Source of the DNA: Geobacter sp.
GTDB lineage: Bacteria > Desulfobacterota > Desulfuromonadia > Geobacterales > Geobacteraceae
Length of the DNA stretch: 35,792 nucleotides
NCBI GenBank assembly: GCA_003490025.1
Contig: DNJC01000091.1
Coordinates: 40,532 to 76,323 of the forward strand
Direction of reading: 5' to 3'
In this document: in pieces, positions 16,870-24,735 of the stretch
Numbering within the stretch: position 1 is the stretch's first letter
Layout of the letters: the number at the start of each line of letters is the position of its first letter
Position numbers and translations under genes: made by a program
The notes under the pieces: model-generated
Databases searched by the model: none
What the model was told of the DNA's origin: nothing
The model's input: the letters and a program-made list of their open reading frames with translations, nothing else

Positions 16870-18285
16870 ATGAAAAGACCACTTGTTGCCACCCTCATCC
16901 TCCTTGCCTCGCTCCTCGTCCCGCTTACCGCCTCCGCCGCCGCCATCCGCGCCTATATCGCCGACTTCACCGTCTCCTCCGCCGACTCCGGGGAACTGAA
17001 GGGGACACTGCAGCGGCTCTTCGCCTCGCGCCTCTCCGGTGACGGCATGGTCACCGTCGACACCCCCGCCGAAGCTGACGTCATCGTGTCCGGAAGCTAC
17101 ACCATGCTCGGCAAGATGTTCAGCCTGGACGCCTTCGCCAAAGCCGCCTCCGGAAAGCAAGTGGCGGCCGCCTACGAGCAGGGGGAGAGTCTCGACGCCC
17201 TGATCCCGGCCGTCGGCAAACTCTCCGCCAAGCTCAAGGGAGAGATCGTGGCGAAGTACCAGCAGAGCGCGACGCCCCCCGTCTCGCGCGAGGACAAGCC
17301 GGTCTCGCCCGAGATCGTGCGCCGCGAGGCGACCCCCGGGTGGACCAGCCAGCGCATCGCCGGCGTCCACAGCGCCCTCGCCTCCTGGGGCGGGAAGGAA
17401 TTCCTCGTCGCCGGGGAAAACGGCCTGAAGCTGTACCGCCAGGACGCGAAGCTGGTGCAGCTGGCCGAGGCCCCGATTCCGGACCGGGTAAAGGTCCTCG
17501 GCATCGACGCCGTCGGCCCCGACCGCGACGGGAAGGTGCTCGCCTTCGTCACCATACTCGACCGCGAGGCGCCCGCCTCCCGCGTCTACGCGGTGGAGAA
17601 CGACAAGCTGAAGCTCGTCGCCGACAACATCCCCTACATGTTCCGCACCGTCGCCCCCTATGGCGGAGCGAAACAGCTCTACGTCCAGCAGATGGGGCGC
17701 AGCGACGACTTCTACGGCGACGTCCTGGAGGCGTCCTTCGTCGACGGGAAACTGAAACTCGGCAGCGCGATCAAGATGCCGCGCTTCGCCAACATCTACA
17801 ACTTCAACATGTTCCGCGACTCGACCGGCAAATCGTACCTCACCGCATTCAGCGAGAGCGGCTACCTGATCGTCTACTCCGACGGCGGCGAGGAACTCTG
17901 GAGAAGCAGCGACAAGTTCGGCGGCTCCGAGACCTACTTCCAGCGCCGCGACTCCGAAAACGAGAGGGCGACCGGGTCGCCGTTCAGGACCAGGTTCATC
18001 GACCAGCGCATCACCGTGACGGATAAAGGCGAGATACTGGTGCCGCAAAACGGCGGTTTCTTCGTCCTGGGCAACGTCCGCTCCTACTCCAAGTACTCCA
18101 TGGTCTCCTTCGCCTGGAACGGCTCCACGCTGGAGGAGCTCTGGAGGAGCAAGCCGACGCAGAACTACCTGGCCGACTTCGCCTACACCCCGGCGACCAG
18201 GGAACTCGTGCTCCTCGAGGTGACCCAGAAGAGCGGGTTGGGCGGCAGCGGCGGGTCGATGGTCCGGGTGCTGCGGGCCGAGTAG
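16870..18285 (+). CDS. Secreted protein with propeller-like (FG-GAP/VCBS type) C-terminal region
   Basis: 471 residues with a Sec signal peptide (MKRPLVATLILLASLLVPLT..., cut near ASA-AA). Residues about 25-110 look like the TolB-N/FlgO type fold that many secreted proteins share (ADVIVSGSYTMLGKMFSLDA). From about 150 to the end the chain has repeated short strand motifs, for example DGKVLAFVTILD and GKSYLTAFSESGYLIVYSD, suggesting a beta propeller. It is likely periplasmic or outer-membrane attached. GGAG precedes the ATG. Its role is unknown. It lies between repeat DNA and hisZ and looks monocistronic. Confidence 0.65.
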   Translation: MKRPLVATLILLASLLVPLTASAAAIRAYIADFTVSSADSGELKGTLQRLFASRLSGDGMVTVDTPAEADVIVSGSYTMLGKMFSLDAFAKAASGKQVAAAYEQGESLDALIPAVGKLSAKLKGEIVAKYQQSATPPVSREDKPVSPEIVRREATPGWTSQRIAGVHSALASWGGKEFLVAGENGLKLYRQDAKLVQLAEAPIPDRVKVLGIDAVGPDRDGKVLAFVTILDREAPASRVYAVENDKLKLVADNIPYMFRTVAPYGGAKQLYVQQMGRSDDFYGDVLEASFVDGKLKLGSAIKMPRFANIYNFNMFRDSTGKSYLTAFSESGYLIVYSDGGEELWRSSDKFGGSETYFQRRDSENERATGSPFRTRFIDQRITVTDKGEILVPQNGGFFVLGNVRSYSKYSMVSFAWNGSTLEELWRSKPTQNYLADFAYTPATRELVLLEVTQKSGLGGSGGSMVRVLRAE

Positions 18286-18310
18286 GGGATGACGGGGGGG
18301 GAATTAATCG

Positions 18311-18339
18311 TTGACTTCCACCTGCCATACTGTTAAGAT
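18311..18339 (+). promoter_or_regulatory. Promoter of hisZ-purA
   Basis: TTGACT (18311-18316), a 17-nt spacer and TAAGAT (18334-18339), about 50 nt before hisZ. Confidence 0.6.
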
Positions 18340-18389
18340 TTCTCGTTTTTTCGCCGGTTTTACCGGCCAGCCCGACCTTAGGACGACCC

Positions 18390-19706
18390 GTGACCAACCC
18401 CTCATGTATTGAAGCGCCCCTCCCGAAAGGGGTGAGCGATTTTCTTCCCGAAACCGCGGACAAGATCACCTTCATCGCGGCCCGTATCCACCGTGTTTTC
18501 GACCTCTGGGGCTTCAGGAGGATGATCACGCCCCTGCTCGAATTCGAAGACGTGCTGGCGCTGGGCATGGGCGACGAGCTCCGCGGCAAGACCTTCCGCT
18601 TCGACGACCGCCAGACCGGCAGGCTCCTAGCCATCCCCCCCGACATCACGCCGCAGGTGGCGCGCATCGTGGCAACCCGGATGCACTCGCTGCCGCTCCC
18701 CCACCGCATCTACTACAACGGGCGCGTGCTGCGCCAGGCGGAGATGCAGTCCGGGCGCAGCCGCGAGATCTTCCAGTCCGGCGTCGAGTTGATCGGGCTG
18801 GACGCCCCCGAGGCGGACGCCGAGATGGTCGCCATGGCGGTCGAGGTCCTGAAGGATCTCGGCTTCACCGGCTTCAAGATCGACCTCGGCCAGGTCGAGT
18901 TCTACCGCGGCATCATGGACGCCTCCGGTCTCTCCCCCGCGGTGCGGAGGCTCTTGCAGGAGGCGATCACCAAGAAGGATGTCTGTGCCGTGCGCTCCAT
19001 CCTGGACGCGGAGCAGGTTCCCGAAGAGGTGAAAGAGCAGATAGCGCTCCTGCCGAGGCTCTACGGCGGGCGCGAGGTGCTGGAAGAGGCGAGAAGGATC
19101 GCCGGCAACGAGCGTTCAAAACGCGCGCTCGACAACCTGAACCAGGTGCTGGAAATCCTCGACATCTACGGCGTCTCGGAATACCTGACGGTGGATCTCG
19201 GCGAGATACGCGGCCTCGACTACCACACCGGGATCACGCTGGAAGGGTTCGTCCCGGGGGTCGGCGAGGCGGTCTGCAGCGGCGGGCGCTACGACGGGCT
19301 CACCGCCAAGTACGGCTACCCGGCGCCTGCCACCGGCTTCGCTTTCAACATCATGGCGCTCTTGGCGAGCATCTCGAAGAGGGCGGACGTCGAGGCGAGC
19401 ATCAGCCGCGACTTCCTCATCTTCAACCAGAAGGACGAGCGCCGCGAGGCGCTGGAAATGGCGCAACAACTGAGGGCGCATGGTTTCACCTGCGCCAGGG
19501 ACATCATCAAGCGGGACTTCGAGAGCTCGCTTTCCTACGCGAAAAAGATGGACATCCGGATGCTGCTCGTGATCGGCGCCGAAAACGTCAACGAGGACCA
19601 GGTCTACCTGGTGCGGGTGGCGGACCGGCGCGGCATCGCGATCGGCAAACAGGAGTTGTTCGATAAGGGACTCGATTTGAAATTCGATCTGCAGGGGGAG
19701 AAATAA
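18390..19706 (+). CDS. hisZ: ATP phosphoribosyltransferase regulatory subunit
   Basis: 438 residues starting at a GTG (with AGGA about 7 nt upstream). It has the class II aminoacyl-tRNA-synthetase-like core of HisZ: PKGVSDFLPETADKI near the start, FRFDDRQTGRLLAIPPDITPQVAR (motif 2 region), YYNGRVLRQAE, and GLDYHTGITLEGFVPGVGEAVCSGGRYDGL (motif 3 region). HisZ does not charge tRNA; it activates the short HisG in the first step of histidine synthesis. A C-terminal extension resembles the HisRS anticodon-binding fold (FLIFNQKDERREAL). The stop overlaps the purA start, a translationally coupled pair common in this lineage. Confidence 0.9.
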   Translation: MTNPSCIEAPLPKGVSDFLPETADKITFIAARIHRVFDLWGFRRMITPLLEFEDVLALGMGDELRGKTFRFDDRQTGRLLAIPPDITPQVARIVATRMHSLPLPHRIYYNGRVLRQAEMQSGRSREIFQSGVELIGLDAPEADAEMVAMAVEVLKDLGFTGFKIDLGQVEFYRGIMDASGLSPAVRRLLQEAITKKDVCAVRSILDAEQVPEEVKEQIALLPRLYGGREVLEEARRIAGNERSKRALDNLNQVLEILDIYGVSEYLTVDLGEIRGLDYHTGITLEGFVPGVGEAVCSGGRYDGLTAKYGYPAPATGFAFNIMALLASISKRADVEASISRDFLIFNQKDERREALEMAQQLRAHGFTCARDIIKRDFESSLSYAKKMDIRMLLVIGAENVNEDQVYLVRVADRRGIAIGKQELFDKGLDLKFDLQGEK

Positions 19707-21004
19707 TGGCTAACGTCGTTGTAATAGGTGCCCAATGGGGCGATGAAGGCAAAGGGAAGGTCGTCGACATCTACACGGAGTTCGCCGACGACGTGGTCCG
19801 CTACCAGGGGGGCAACAACGCAGGGCACACGCTGGTGGTCGGCGACGAGAAGGTCATCCTGCACCTGATCCCGTCCGGCATCCTGCACGCCGGCAAGAGG
19901 TGCGTGATCGGCAACGGCGTCGTGCTCGACCCGGAGGTCTTCATCATGGAGATCACCAAGCTGAAGGCGAACGGCTATCTGACCGACGACAAGATGCTGC
20001 TCCTCTCCGAGGCGCTGCACATCATCATGCCGTACCACAAGAGGATCGACATCGCCCGCGAGAGAAAGAGCGGCGCGAAGAAGATCGGGACCACCGGCCG
20101 CGGCATCGGGCCCGCCTACGAGGACAAGATCGGGCGTCGCGGCATCCGCCTGATGGACCTCCTCGACGAGAAGGCCTTCTCCCGCAAGGTGAAGGACGTG
20201 CTCGAGGAGAAGAACCTGATCCTCAAGGAACTCCTGGGGGACGAGCCGTTCACCTTCGAGGAGATCTACAACGAGTACATGGGTTACGCGGAGACGCTAA
20301 GGAAGTACGCGGCGGACACCTCGCTGCTGCTGCACCGGGAGATCAAGGCGGGCAAGAGCCTCCTCTTCGAAGGGGCGCAGGGAACCCTGCTCGACGTCGA
20401 CCACGGCACCTACCCGTACGTCACCTCCTCCTCCACCTGCTCCGGCGGCGCCTGCACGGGGAGCGGCGTCTCCCCGAGGGAGATCCACGAGGTGATCGGC
20501 ATCTCCAAGGCGTACGCCACCCGCGTAGGCTCCGGCCCATTCCCCACCGAGCTTCTGGAAGAGACCGGCGAGACGCTGCGCCAGGCAGGGCGCGAGTTCG
20601 GCTCCACCACGGGGCGTCCGCGCCGCTGCGGCTGGTACGACGCGCTGGTCGCACGCTACGCGGTCAGGGTGAACGGTCTCTCCGGCATCGCCATCACCAA
20701 GCTCGACGTCCTCTCGGGGCTTCCGACCGTCAAGGTCTGCACCGGTTACAAGTACAAGGACGGCGTGCTGGACGAGGTCCCGGCGAGCCTCGAGGTGATG
20801 GAGCTGTGCACCCCGATCTACGAGGAGTACCCCGGCTGGAACGAGGACATCACCGGCGCCAGGAGCATGGAAGATCTCCCGAAAAACGCCCGCGATTACG
20901 TGGCGCGCATCGAGGCGCTTTCCGGCGCGCCGGTCGTGCTGGTGTCGGTCGGCCCGCGACGCGACGAGACCATCGTGCTCAGGAACCCTTTCGAGCGCGG
21001 CTAA
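19706..21004 (+). CDS. purA: Adenylosuccinate synthetase
   Basis: 432 residues, exactly the normal length. The GTP loop GDEGKGK (12-18, with catalytic Asp13) and NNAGHTL with His41 are present. IMP/aspartate motifs TTGRGIGPAYEDK, LFEGAQGTLLDVDHGTYPYVTSS and TTGRPRRCGW are also present. It joins IMP and aspartate with GTP in AMP synthesis. The TAATG overlap with hisZ and the ribosome site GGGGGAG define the start. Complete and without oddities. Confidence 0.97.
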   Translation: MANVVVIGAQWGDEGKGKVVDIYTEFADDVVRYQGGNNAGHTLVVGDEKVILHLIPSGILHAGKRCVIGNGVVLDPEVFIMEITKLKANGYLTDDKMLLLSEALHIIMPYHKRIDIARERKSGAKKIGTTGRGIGPAYEDKIGRRGIRLMDLLDEKAFSRKVKDVLEEKNLILKELLGDEPFTFEEIYNEYMGYAETLRKYAADTSLLLHREIKAGKSLLFEGAQGTLLDVDHGTYPYVTSSSTCSGGACTGSGVSPREIHEVIGISKAYATRVGSGPFPTELLEETGETLRQAGREFGSTTGRPRRCGWYDALVARYAVRVNGLSGIAITKLDVLSGLPTVKVCTGYKYKDGVLDEVPASLEVMELCTPIYEEYPGWNEDITGARSMEDLPKNARDYVARIEALSGAPVVLVSVGPRRDETIVLRNPFERG

Positions 21005-21021
21005 CTTTTTTAAGAAAACTG

Positions 21022-21050
21022 TTGACGCCTCGTTTCTAATTTGCTATAAG
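21022..21050 (+). promoter_or_regulatory. Promoter of the tRNA cluster
   Basis: TTGACG (21022-21027), a 17-nt spacer and TATAAG (21045-21050), close to consensus, 27 nt before the first tRNA. Confidence 0.75.
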
Positions 21051-21076
21051 GTCCTTCTTGCTTAATTGCACTGTTT

Positions 21077-21152
21077 GAGCCGCTAGCTCAGTTGGTAGAG
21101 CACCTGACTTTTAATCAGGTGGTCGTTGGTTCGATCCCAACGCGGCTCACCA
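21077..21152 (+). tRNA. tRNA-Lys (TTT), copy 1
   Basis: Acceptor stem GAGCCGC/GCGGCTC, D-arm with TAGCTCAGTTGGTAGAGC, anticodon stem CCTGA/TCAGG with loop containing TTT, T-arm TTGG TTCGATC CCAA, and an encoded ACCA. It is 76 nt and identical to the copy at 21289. Confidence 0.97.
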
Positions 21153-21155
21153 CCC

Positions 21156-21233
21156 GTCCCCATCGTCTAGCCCGGCCCAGGACACCGCCCTTTCACGGCG
21201 GCGACGCCGGTTCAAATCCGGCTGGGGACGCCA
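21156..21233 (+). tRNA. tRNA-Glu (TTC), divergent copy
   Basis: Acceptor GTCCCCA/TGGGGAC, anticodon loop CTTTCAC (TTC) on a CCGCC/GGCGG stem, T-arm GCCGG TTCAAAT CCGGC, encoded GCCA. The D-loop TAGCCCGGCCCAGG is longer and C-rich compared with the second Glu tRNA, but the loop still holds a GG pair. Length 78 nt. Confidence 0.88.
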
Positions 21234-21241
21234 AAAAAATC

Positions 21242-21271
21242 AGCCCCCTCGAAGTTGGTCGGGGCTTTTTG
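21242..21271 (+). terminator. Terminator between the tRNA pairs
   Basis: AGCCCC (21242-21247) and GGGGCT (21261-21266) flank a 13-nt loop and are followed by a T-rich run. The second Lys-Glu pair may thus need readthrough or its own promoter. Confidence 0.6.
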
Positions 21272-21288
21272 TTTCAGCACAGTTTTAA

Positions 21289-21364
21289 GAGCCGCTAGCT
21301 CAGTTGGTAGAGCACCTGACTTTTAATCAGGTGGTCGTTGGTTCGATCCCAACGCGGCTCACCA
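21289..21364 (+). tRNA. tRNA-Lys (TTT), copy 2
   Basis: Base for base the same as 21077-21152, including the encoded CCA. Likely a tandem duplication. Confidence 0.97.
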
Positions 21365-21372
21365 TTTTCACC

Positions 21373-21399
21373 CTGTCGCTTGTCTGGGCCGAGCGACAG
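21373..21399. repeat. Hairpin between tRNA-Lys copy 2 and the second tRNA-Glu
   Basis: CTGTCGCT (21373-21380) and AGCGACAG (21392-21399) form a perfect 8-bp stem with an 11-nt loop. It could be a processing or attenuation structure. Confidence 0.6.
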
Positions 21400-21434
21400 A
21401 CCCCCTGCCCTTTCGGCGCATGGGAGCAGATTCC

Positions 21435-21509
21435 GGTCCCATCGTCTAGTGGTTAGGACACCGGCCTTTCACGTCGGTAACAGGGGTTCAAGTCCCCTTG
21501 GGATCACCA
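21435..21509 (+). tRNA. tRNA-Glu (TTC), standard copy
   Basis: Acceptor GGTCCCA/TGGGATC with one G-U pair, D-arm with TAGTGGTTAG, anticodon loop CTTTCAC on CCGGC/GTCGG, T-arm GGGG TTCAAGT CCCC, encoded ACCA. 75 nt. Confidence 0.95.
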
Positions 21510-21518
21510 TTTGAAAAG

Positions 21519-21560
21519 AGAGGCCGCTTCCCCTTGGGGAGGCGGCCTCTTTCGTTTTTC
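21519..21560 (+). terminator. Terminator after the tRNA cluster
   Basis: AGAGGCCGC (21519-21527) and GCGGCCTCT (21542-21550), then TTCGTTTTTC. The stem is perfect, with an additional inner CCCC/GGGG pairing. Confidence 0.85.
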
Positions 21561-21604
21561 GTCTGGTCATGCGCCCGTGCCGATCCAGATGGTACATCGG
21601 CTCC

Positions 21605-21722
21605 TTCTGCGCCCCCCCTCCCTTGACGGGAGGGGGCCGGGGGGTGGGTGAAGCTGCCATCTACATCGAAGTTGGCGCCTACCCCCACCCCCTGCCCCTC
21701 CCGCAAGGGGAGGGGGGCTGCA
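21605..21722. repeat. GC-rich palindromic intergenic repeats
   Basis: Blocks GCCCCCCCTCCCTTGACGGG near 21610 and CCCCTCCCGCAAGGGGAGGG near 21696 form hairpins of the same style as at 2136, 16455 and 24395. No gene is seen. Confidence 0.65.
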
Positions 21723-21745
21723 ACATCTAGCTCTCTGTAGCCTGC

Positions 21746-21901
21746 TCAATCCTTCCTGCCCGGCCACACCTTCATGCAATAGGGACACTCCTCCACCGAG
21801 CGCGGGATCGTGTCGCGCAGCTGTTCCCGCTGGTAGACGGCAATGCACCCCTGGGCGACCGGGTGGGTGTGGATGGTGTTCTCCTTGATGAAATAAAGCA
21901 T
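21746..21901 (-). CDS. 51-residue protein with a CPYC motif
   Basis: Minus-strand frame starting MLYFIKENTIHTHPVAQGC and ending in CPYCMKVWPGRKD. It has an excellent ribosome site (AAAGGAGGAAGGTC before the ATG), which makes a real gene very likely. One early Cys and the CPYC pair could bind a metal. It is divergent from the MFS gene and shares the control region with it. I know no family or function. Confidence 0.7.
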   Translation of the reverse strand: MLYFIKENTIHTHPVAQGCIAVYQREQLRDTIPRSVEECPYCMKVWPGRKD

Positions 21902-21960
21902 GACCTTCCTCCTTTGATGCGACCTGAACGGCGTTGCTCATTCATACCGAAGAAGAGTAT

Positions 21961-22018
21961 GACAAAGCGTTCTTTTGTCAATAAAGACAAAAGCCATTTA
22001 CAAGTGTGCCGACAAAAG
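21961..22018. promoter_or_regulatory. Operator-like cluster of GACAAAAG boxes
   Basis: CTTTTGTC (21972-21979) and GACAAAAG (21986-21993) are an 8-bp perfect dyad with a 6-nt spacer. Related boxes lie at 21961 (GACAAAG) and 22011 (GACAAAAG). On the minus strand TTGACA sits inside the dyad with TACTCT 16 nt farther, a promoter for the 51-residue gene. The cluster lies between two divergent genes and could control both. Confidence 0.5.
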
Positions 22019-22084
22019 GGATATTGGCAAACTCAACGGCACGACATCGTTTCTTATAGTGCACCGTCTCCTGACAAGGACGAT

Positions 22085-23317
22085 ATGACTTCCACGCCCC
22101 AGCAAGCGGATGCAAGCCAATCGGTGCTGCGCCACAAGCCTTTCCGGCTCTTCTGGCTGGCCCGCGTCTGTTCCAGCATCGCCTTCCAGATGCAGGGTGT
22201 CGCCGTCGGATGGCAGATCTACGCCATCACCGGTTCCGTCTTCTATCTCGGGTTGGTGGGGCTCGCCCAGTTCCTCCCCATGTTCCTCCTGACGCTCGCC
22301 GTAGGCCACACGGCCGACCGCTACGACCGCAGGCGCATCGCGGCCTTCTGCCAGGTGTTCGAGGGGGCGGCGCTCGCCCTGCTGGCCGCAGGAAGCTTTG
22401 GGGGCTGGCTCGGCAAGGAGGCCATCCTCGCCATCATCTTCTGCGCCGGCGCCCTGCGCGCCTTCGAAGGCCCGACCATGCTCGCCCTGGTCCCCTGGCT
22501 CGTGCCGCAGACACTGATCCCGCGCGCCTCGGCATGGTCCGCCTCGGCGAACCAGACCGCGAGCATCGCCGGCCCGGCCCTCGGGGGGGTCCTCTATGCG
22601 TTCGGCCCCACCACCGTGTACGGCGTGGCAGGGATCCTGTTTTTCGTGGCAAGCCTCCTCATCTCAGGCATCCGGGTCAGCCGCGCGCCCGCGAAGCGCG
22701 AGCCGGTCAGCGTACAGTCGCTTTTCGCCGGGATCTCCTTCATAAAGAGCCGCCCCGAAATCCTCGGGTCGATCTCTCTCGACCTCTTCGCCGTCCTGCT
22801 GGGCGGTGCCACGGCCCTGTTGCCGGTGTACGCCAGGGACATCCTCCGGACCGGACCGTGGGGGCTCGGGCTCCTGAGGGGCGCGCCGGCCGTGGGGGCC
22901 CTTGCCGTCTCGCTGTTCCTCGCCCGCAACCCGTTGCGCCACAAGGTCGGGCGCACCATGTTCCTCAGCGTATTTATCTTCGGGGCTGCCACGGTCGTCT
23001 TTGCCGTTTCCACCTCCTTCACGCTGTCGATGGTTGCGCTGATGGTGCTGGGCGCGGCTGACATCGTCAGTGTCGTGATCAGAGCCTCGCTGGTGCAGAT
23101 CGAAACGCCGGACGAGATGCGCGGGCGGGTCAGCGCGGTGAACTCGATGTTCATCGGGACTTCCAACCAGTTGGGCGAGTTCGAGTCGGGCGTCACCGCC
23201 GCCCTGTTCGGGACCGTTCCCGCCGTAGTCATCGGCGGGGTCGGCACCATGATCGTGGTGCTCGTCTGCACGCGCCTCTTTCCGAAGCTGCTGGAGATCG
23301 ATTCACTCGGGCACTAG
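22085..23317 (+). CDS. MFS transporter (EntS/MFS_3-like exporter)
   Basis: 410 residues. I start at the ATG 22085 (MTSTPQQADASQSVLRHKPF), which has AAGGA upstream; a longer frame upstream would cross the divergent control region. About 12 hydrophobic segments are visible. The MFS signature GHTADRYDRRRIAAF lies between helices 2 and 3 (about 80), and the second half repeats it weakly. This pattern is that of siderophore/drug exporters of the EntS type in the inner membrane. The substrate is unknown. Its 3' end overlaps the ferredoxin gene on the other strand by 4 nt. Confidence 0.82.
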   Translation: MTSTPQQADASQSVLRHKPFRLFWLARVCSSIAFQMQGVAVGWQIYAITGSVFYLGLVGLAQFLPMFLLTLAVGHTADRYDRRRIAAFCQVFEGAALALLAAGSFGGWLGKEAILAIIFCAGALRAFEGPTMLALVPWLVPQTLIPRASAWSASANQTASIAGPALGGVLYAFGPTTVYGVAGILFFVASLLISGIRVSRAPAKREPVSVQSLFAGISFIKSRPEILGSISLDLFAVLLGGATALLPVYARDILRTGPWGLGLLRGAPAVGALAVSLFLARNPLRHKVGRTMFLSVFIFGAATVVFAVSTSFTLSMVALMVLGAADIVSVVIRASLVQIETPDEMRGRVSAVNSMFIGTSNQLGEFESGVTAALFGTVPAVVIGGVGTMIVVLVCTRLFPKLLEIDSLGH

Positions 23318-23535
23318 AAGGGGGGAGTCGAGGTTTCGTCGGATGAAAGGGCACCGACGGGACAGGCGGCAAGGCATTTCAGGCAGCAGTCGCAGCGATG
23401 GGGCGAAATCAGGACCGCATGCTTGCGGAACCCGGAGACGTCCAGCGTGAAAAGCCTGTCCGGGCAGGCGGAGACGCAGCGGCCACAGCCTGTGCAGCGG
23501 GAAGCGTCTACTTCGGGGTAGGGGGTGGTGCACAT
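23314..23535 (-). CDS. Small 2x[4Fe-4S] ferredoxin-like protein
   Basis: 73 residues with two cluster motifs: CTGCGRCVSACP (about 14-25) and CDCCLKCLAACP (about 48-59). Each has the CxxCxxCxxxCP pattern, so two 4Fe-4S clusters are expected, for electron transfer in the cytoplasm. It is convergent with the MFS gene (4-nt overlap). Only a weak GGAG is seen before the ATG. No redox partner lies beside it. Confidence 0.82.
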   Translation of the reverse strand: MCTTPYPEVDASRCTGCGRCVSACPDRLFTLDVSGFRKHAVLISPHRCDCCLKCLAACPVGALSSDETSTPPF

Positions 23536-23552
23536 GGATCGAGCGCTCCAAC

Positions 23553-23614
23553 TTCTACGTTCTACGTTCTACGTTCTAAGTTCTACGTTGTAACAGCGGT
23601 TAGCAACGTAGAAC
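23553..23614. repeat. Heptamer tandem array and hairpin
   Basis: Five tandem heptamers TTCTACG (fourth is TTCTAAG) occupy 23553-23587. The last copy is part of an 11-bp perfect hairpin, GTTCTACGTTG (23580-23590) with CAACGTAGAAC (23604-23614). It lies between the ferredoxin and elbB genes. Confidence 0.85.
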
Positions 23615-23713
23615 GTGGAACACATAACTCGTGACAAAGCCCTTGCACAGCGCAGACATCCCGCTTAGAATATCCCATCTGACGTGCAAACTACAAGACA
23701 GGAGGCAGCTGCT

Positions 23714-24370
23714 ATGAAAAAGATCGGTGTGGTACTCTCTGGCTGCGGGGTTCGTGACGGAAGCGAAATACACGAGGCGGTGCTGACACTGCTCGCCATC
23801 GACAGAAACGGGGCTAAGGCTGTCTGCCTCGCGCCTGACATCGAACTCGACGAGGTGAACCACCTGACCATGCAGGAGACCGGTGCCAAGAGGAAGGTGC
23901 TGGTGGAATCCGCCCGCATCGCGCGGGGCGAGATCAGCGACATCAAGACGGCAAGCGCGAAGGATCTCGACGCCATCGTCCTCCCGGGCGGTTTCGGCGC
24001 GGCCAAGAACCTCTGCAACTTCGCTTTCGAGGGGCCGAACGGGAGCGTGCAGCCGGACGTGCTCCGGCTCATCAAGGAGATGGCGGCGGCGAAGAAGCCT
24101 ATCTGCGCCATCTGCATCGCGCCTGCCGTGATCGCCCTGGCACTGGGCAAGGACCTCTCCCCGAAACTCACCATCGGCACGGACCAGGGGACGGCACAGG
24201 GGATCAACGGCACCGGCAGCAGACACGTCGACTGTCCGACGGACCAGTACGTGATCGACAGCGATCATCTCATCGTCACGACCCCCGCCTACATGCTGGC
24301 AGGGAGCATAGGCGAGGCCGCCACCGGCATCGAAAAGGCGATCAAGGCGACCATCGACCTTATCAAGTAG
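23714..24370 (+). CDS. elbB: ElbB/ES1-family DJ-1/PfpI-fold protein
   Basis: 218 residues. Start at ATG 23714 (MKKIGVVLSGCGVRDGSEIH) with AGGAGG upstream. It has the DJ-1/PfpI fold: VLSGCGVRDGSEIHEAV, the LPGGFGAAKNLCNFA loop, and the nucleophile-elbow-like AICIAPAV with a conserved Cys. ElbB is called an isoprenoid-biosynthesis-associated glyoxalase in E. coli, but its physiological role is not settled. The family match is strong. It appears monocistronic. Confidence 0.88.
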   Translation: MKKIGVVLSGCGVRDGSEIHEAVLTLLAIDRNGAKAVCLAPDIELDEVNHLTMQETGAKRKVLVESARIARGEISDIKTASAKDLDAIVLPGGFGAAKNLCNFAFEGPNGSVQPDVLRLIKEMAAAKKPICAICIAPAVIALALGKDLSPKLTIGTDQGTAQGINGTGSRHVDCPTDQYVIDSDHLIVTTPAYMLAGSIGEAATGIEKAIKATIDLIK

Positions 24371-24394
24371 GCGACCGTTCCAGCCCCCTCCGCT

Positions 24395-24600
24395 ACATCC
24401 ATCCCCTCACCCTCCGGGAGAGGGTGGCCGAAGGCCGGGTGAGGGCGGCGCCACGAAGTGACCATCGCATCGCCAGGAATTGCAGAGCGGGAAACGCCCT
24501 CACCCCGACCCTCTCCCGGAGGGCGAGGGGGAGTTGGTGTCCCGACGGCAAAAGAGCTGGATCAGCGCAACAGTAGGAGCGGCATTCCTGCCGCGATGCC
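24395..24600. repeat. GC-rich palindromes and a REP unit
   Basis: Pairs such as CCCTCACCCTCCGGGAGAGG (near 24406) and CCCTCTCCCGGAGGGCGAGG (near 24508) face each other. A REP unit GTAGGAGCGGCATTCCTGCC then GCGAT lies at 24573-24597, the exact reverse complement of 16483-16507. No gene is seen from 24371 to 24735. Confidence 0.75.
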
Positions 24601-24735
24601 CCCTCCTGAGGGCATAAAGCCTGCTGGTCCTGTCGGAGAGCCCGCTACCAGGGGCTTTTAGGCTTGTGCCGCCTCTCGTTTTGGCCTAAGATGCCGCCGC
24701 AGTTTCACTGATTTTTTGTTGGAGGATGAAAACAA

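Noticed and set aside
21863..22084. Upstream extension of the MFS gene
   Set aside because: The extension crosses the small minus-strand gene and the operator cluster; ATG 22085 has its own ribosome site.
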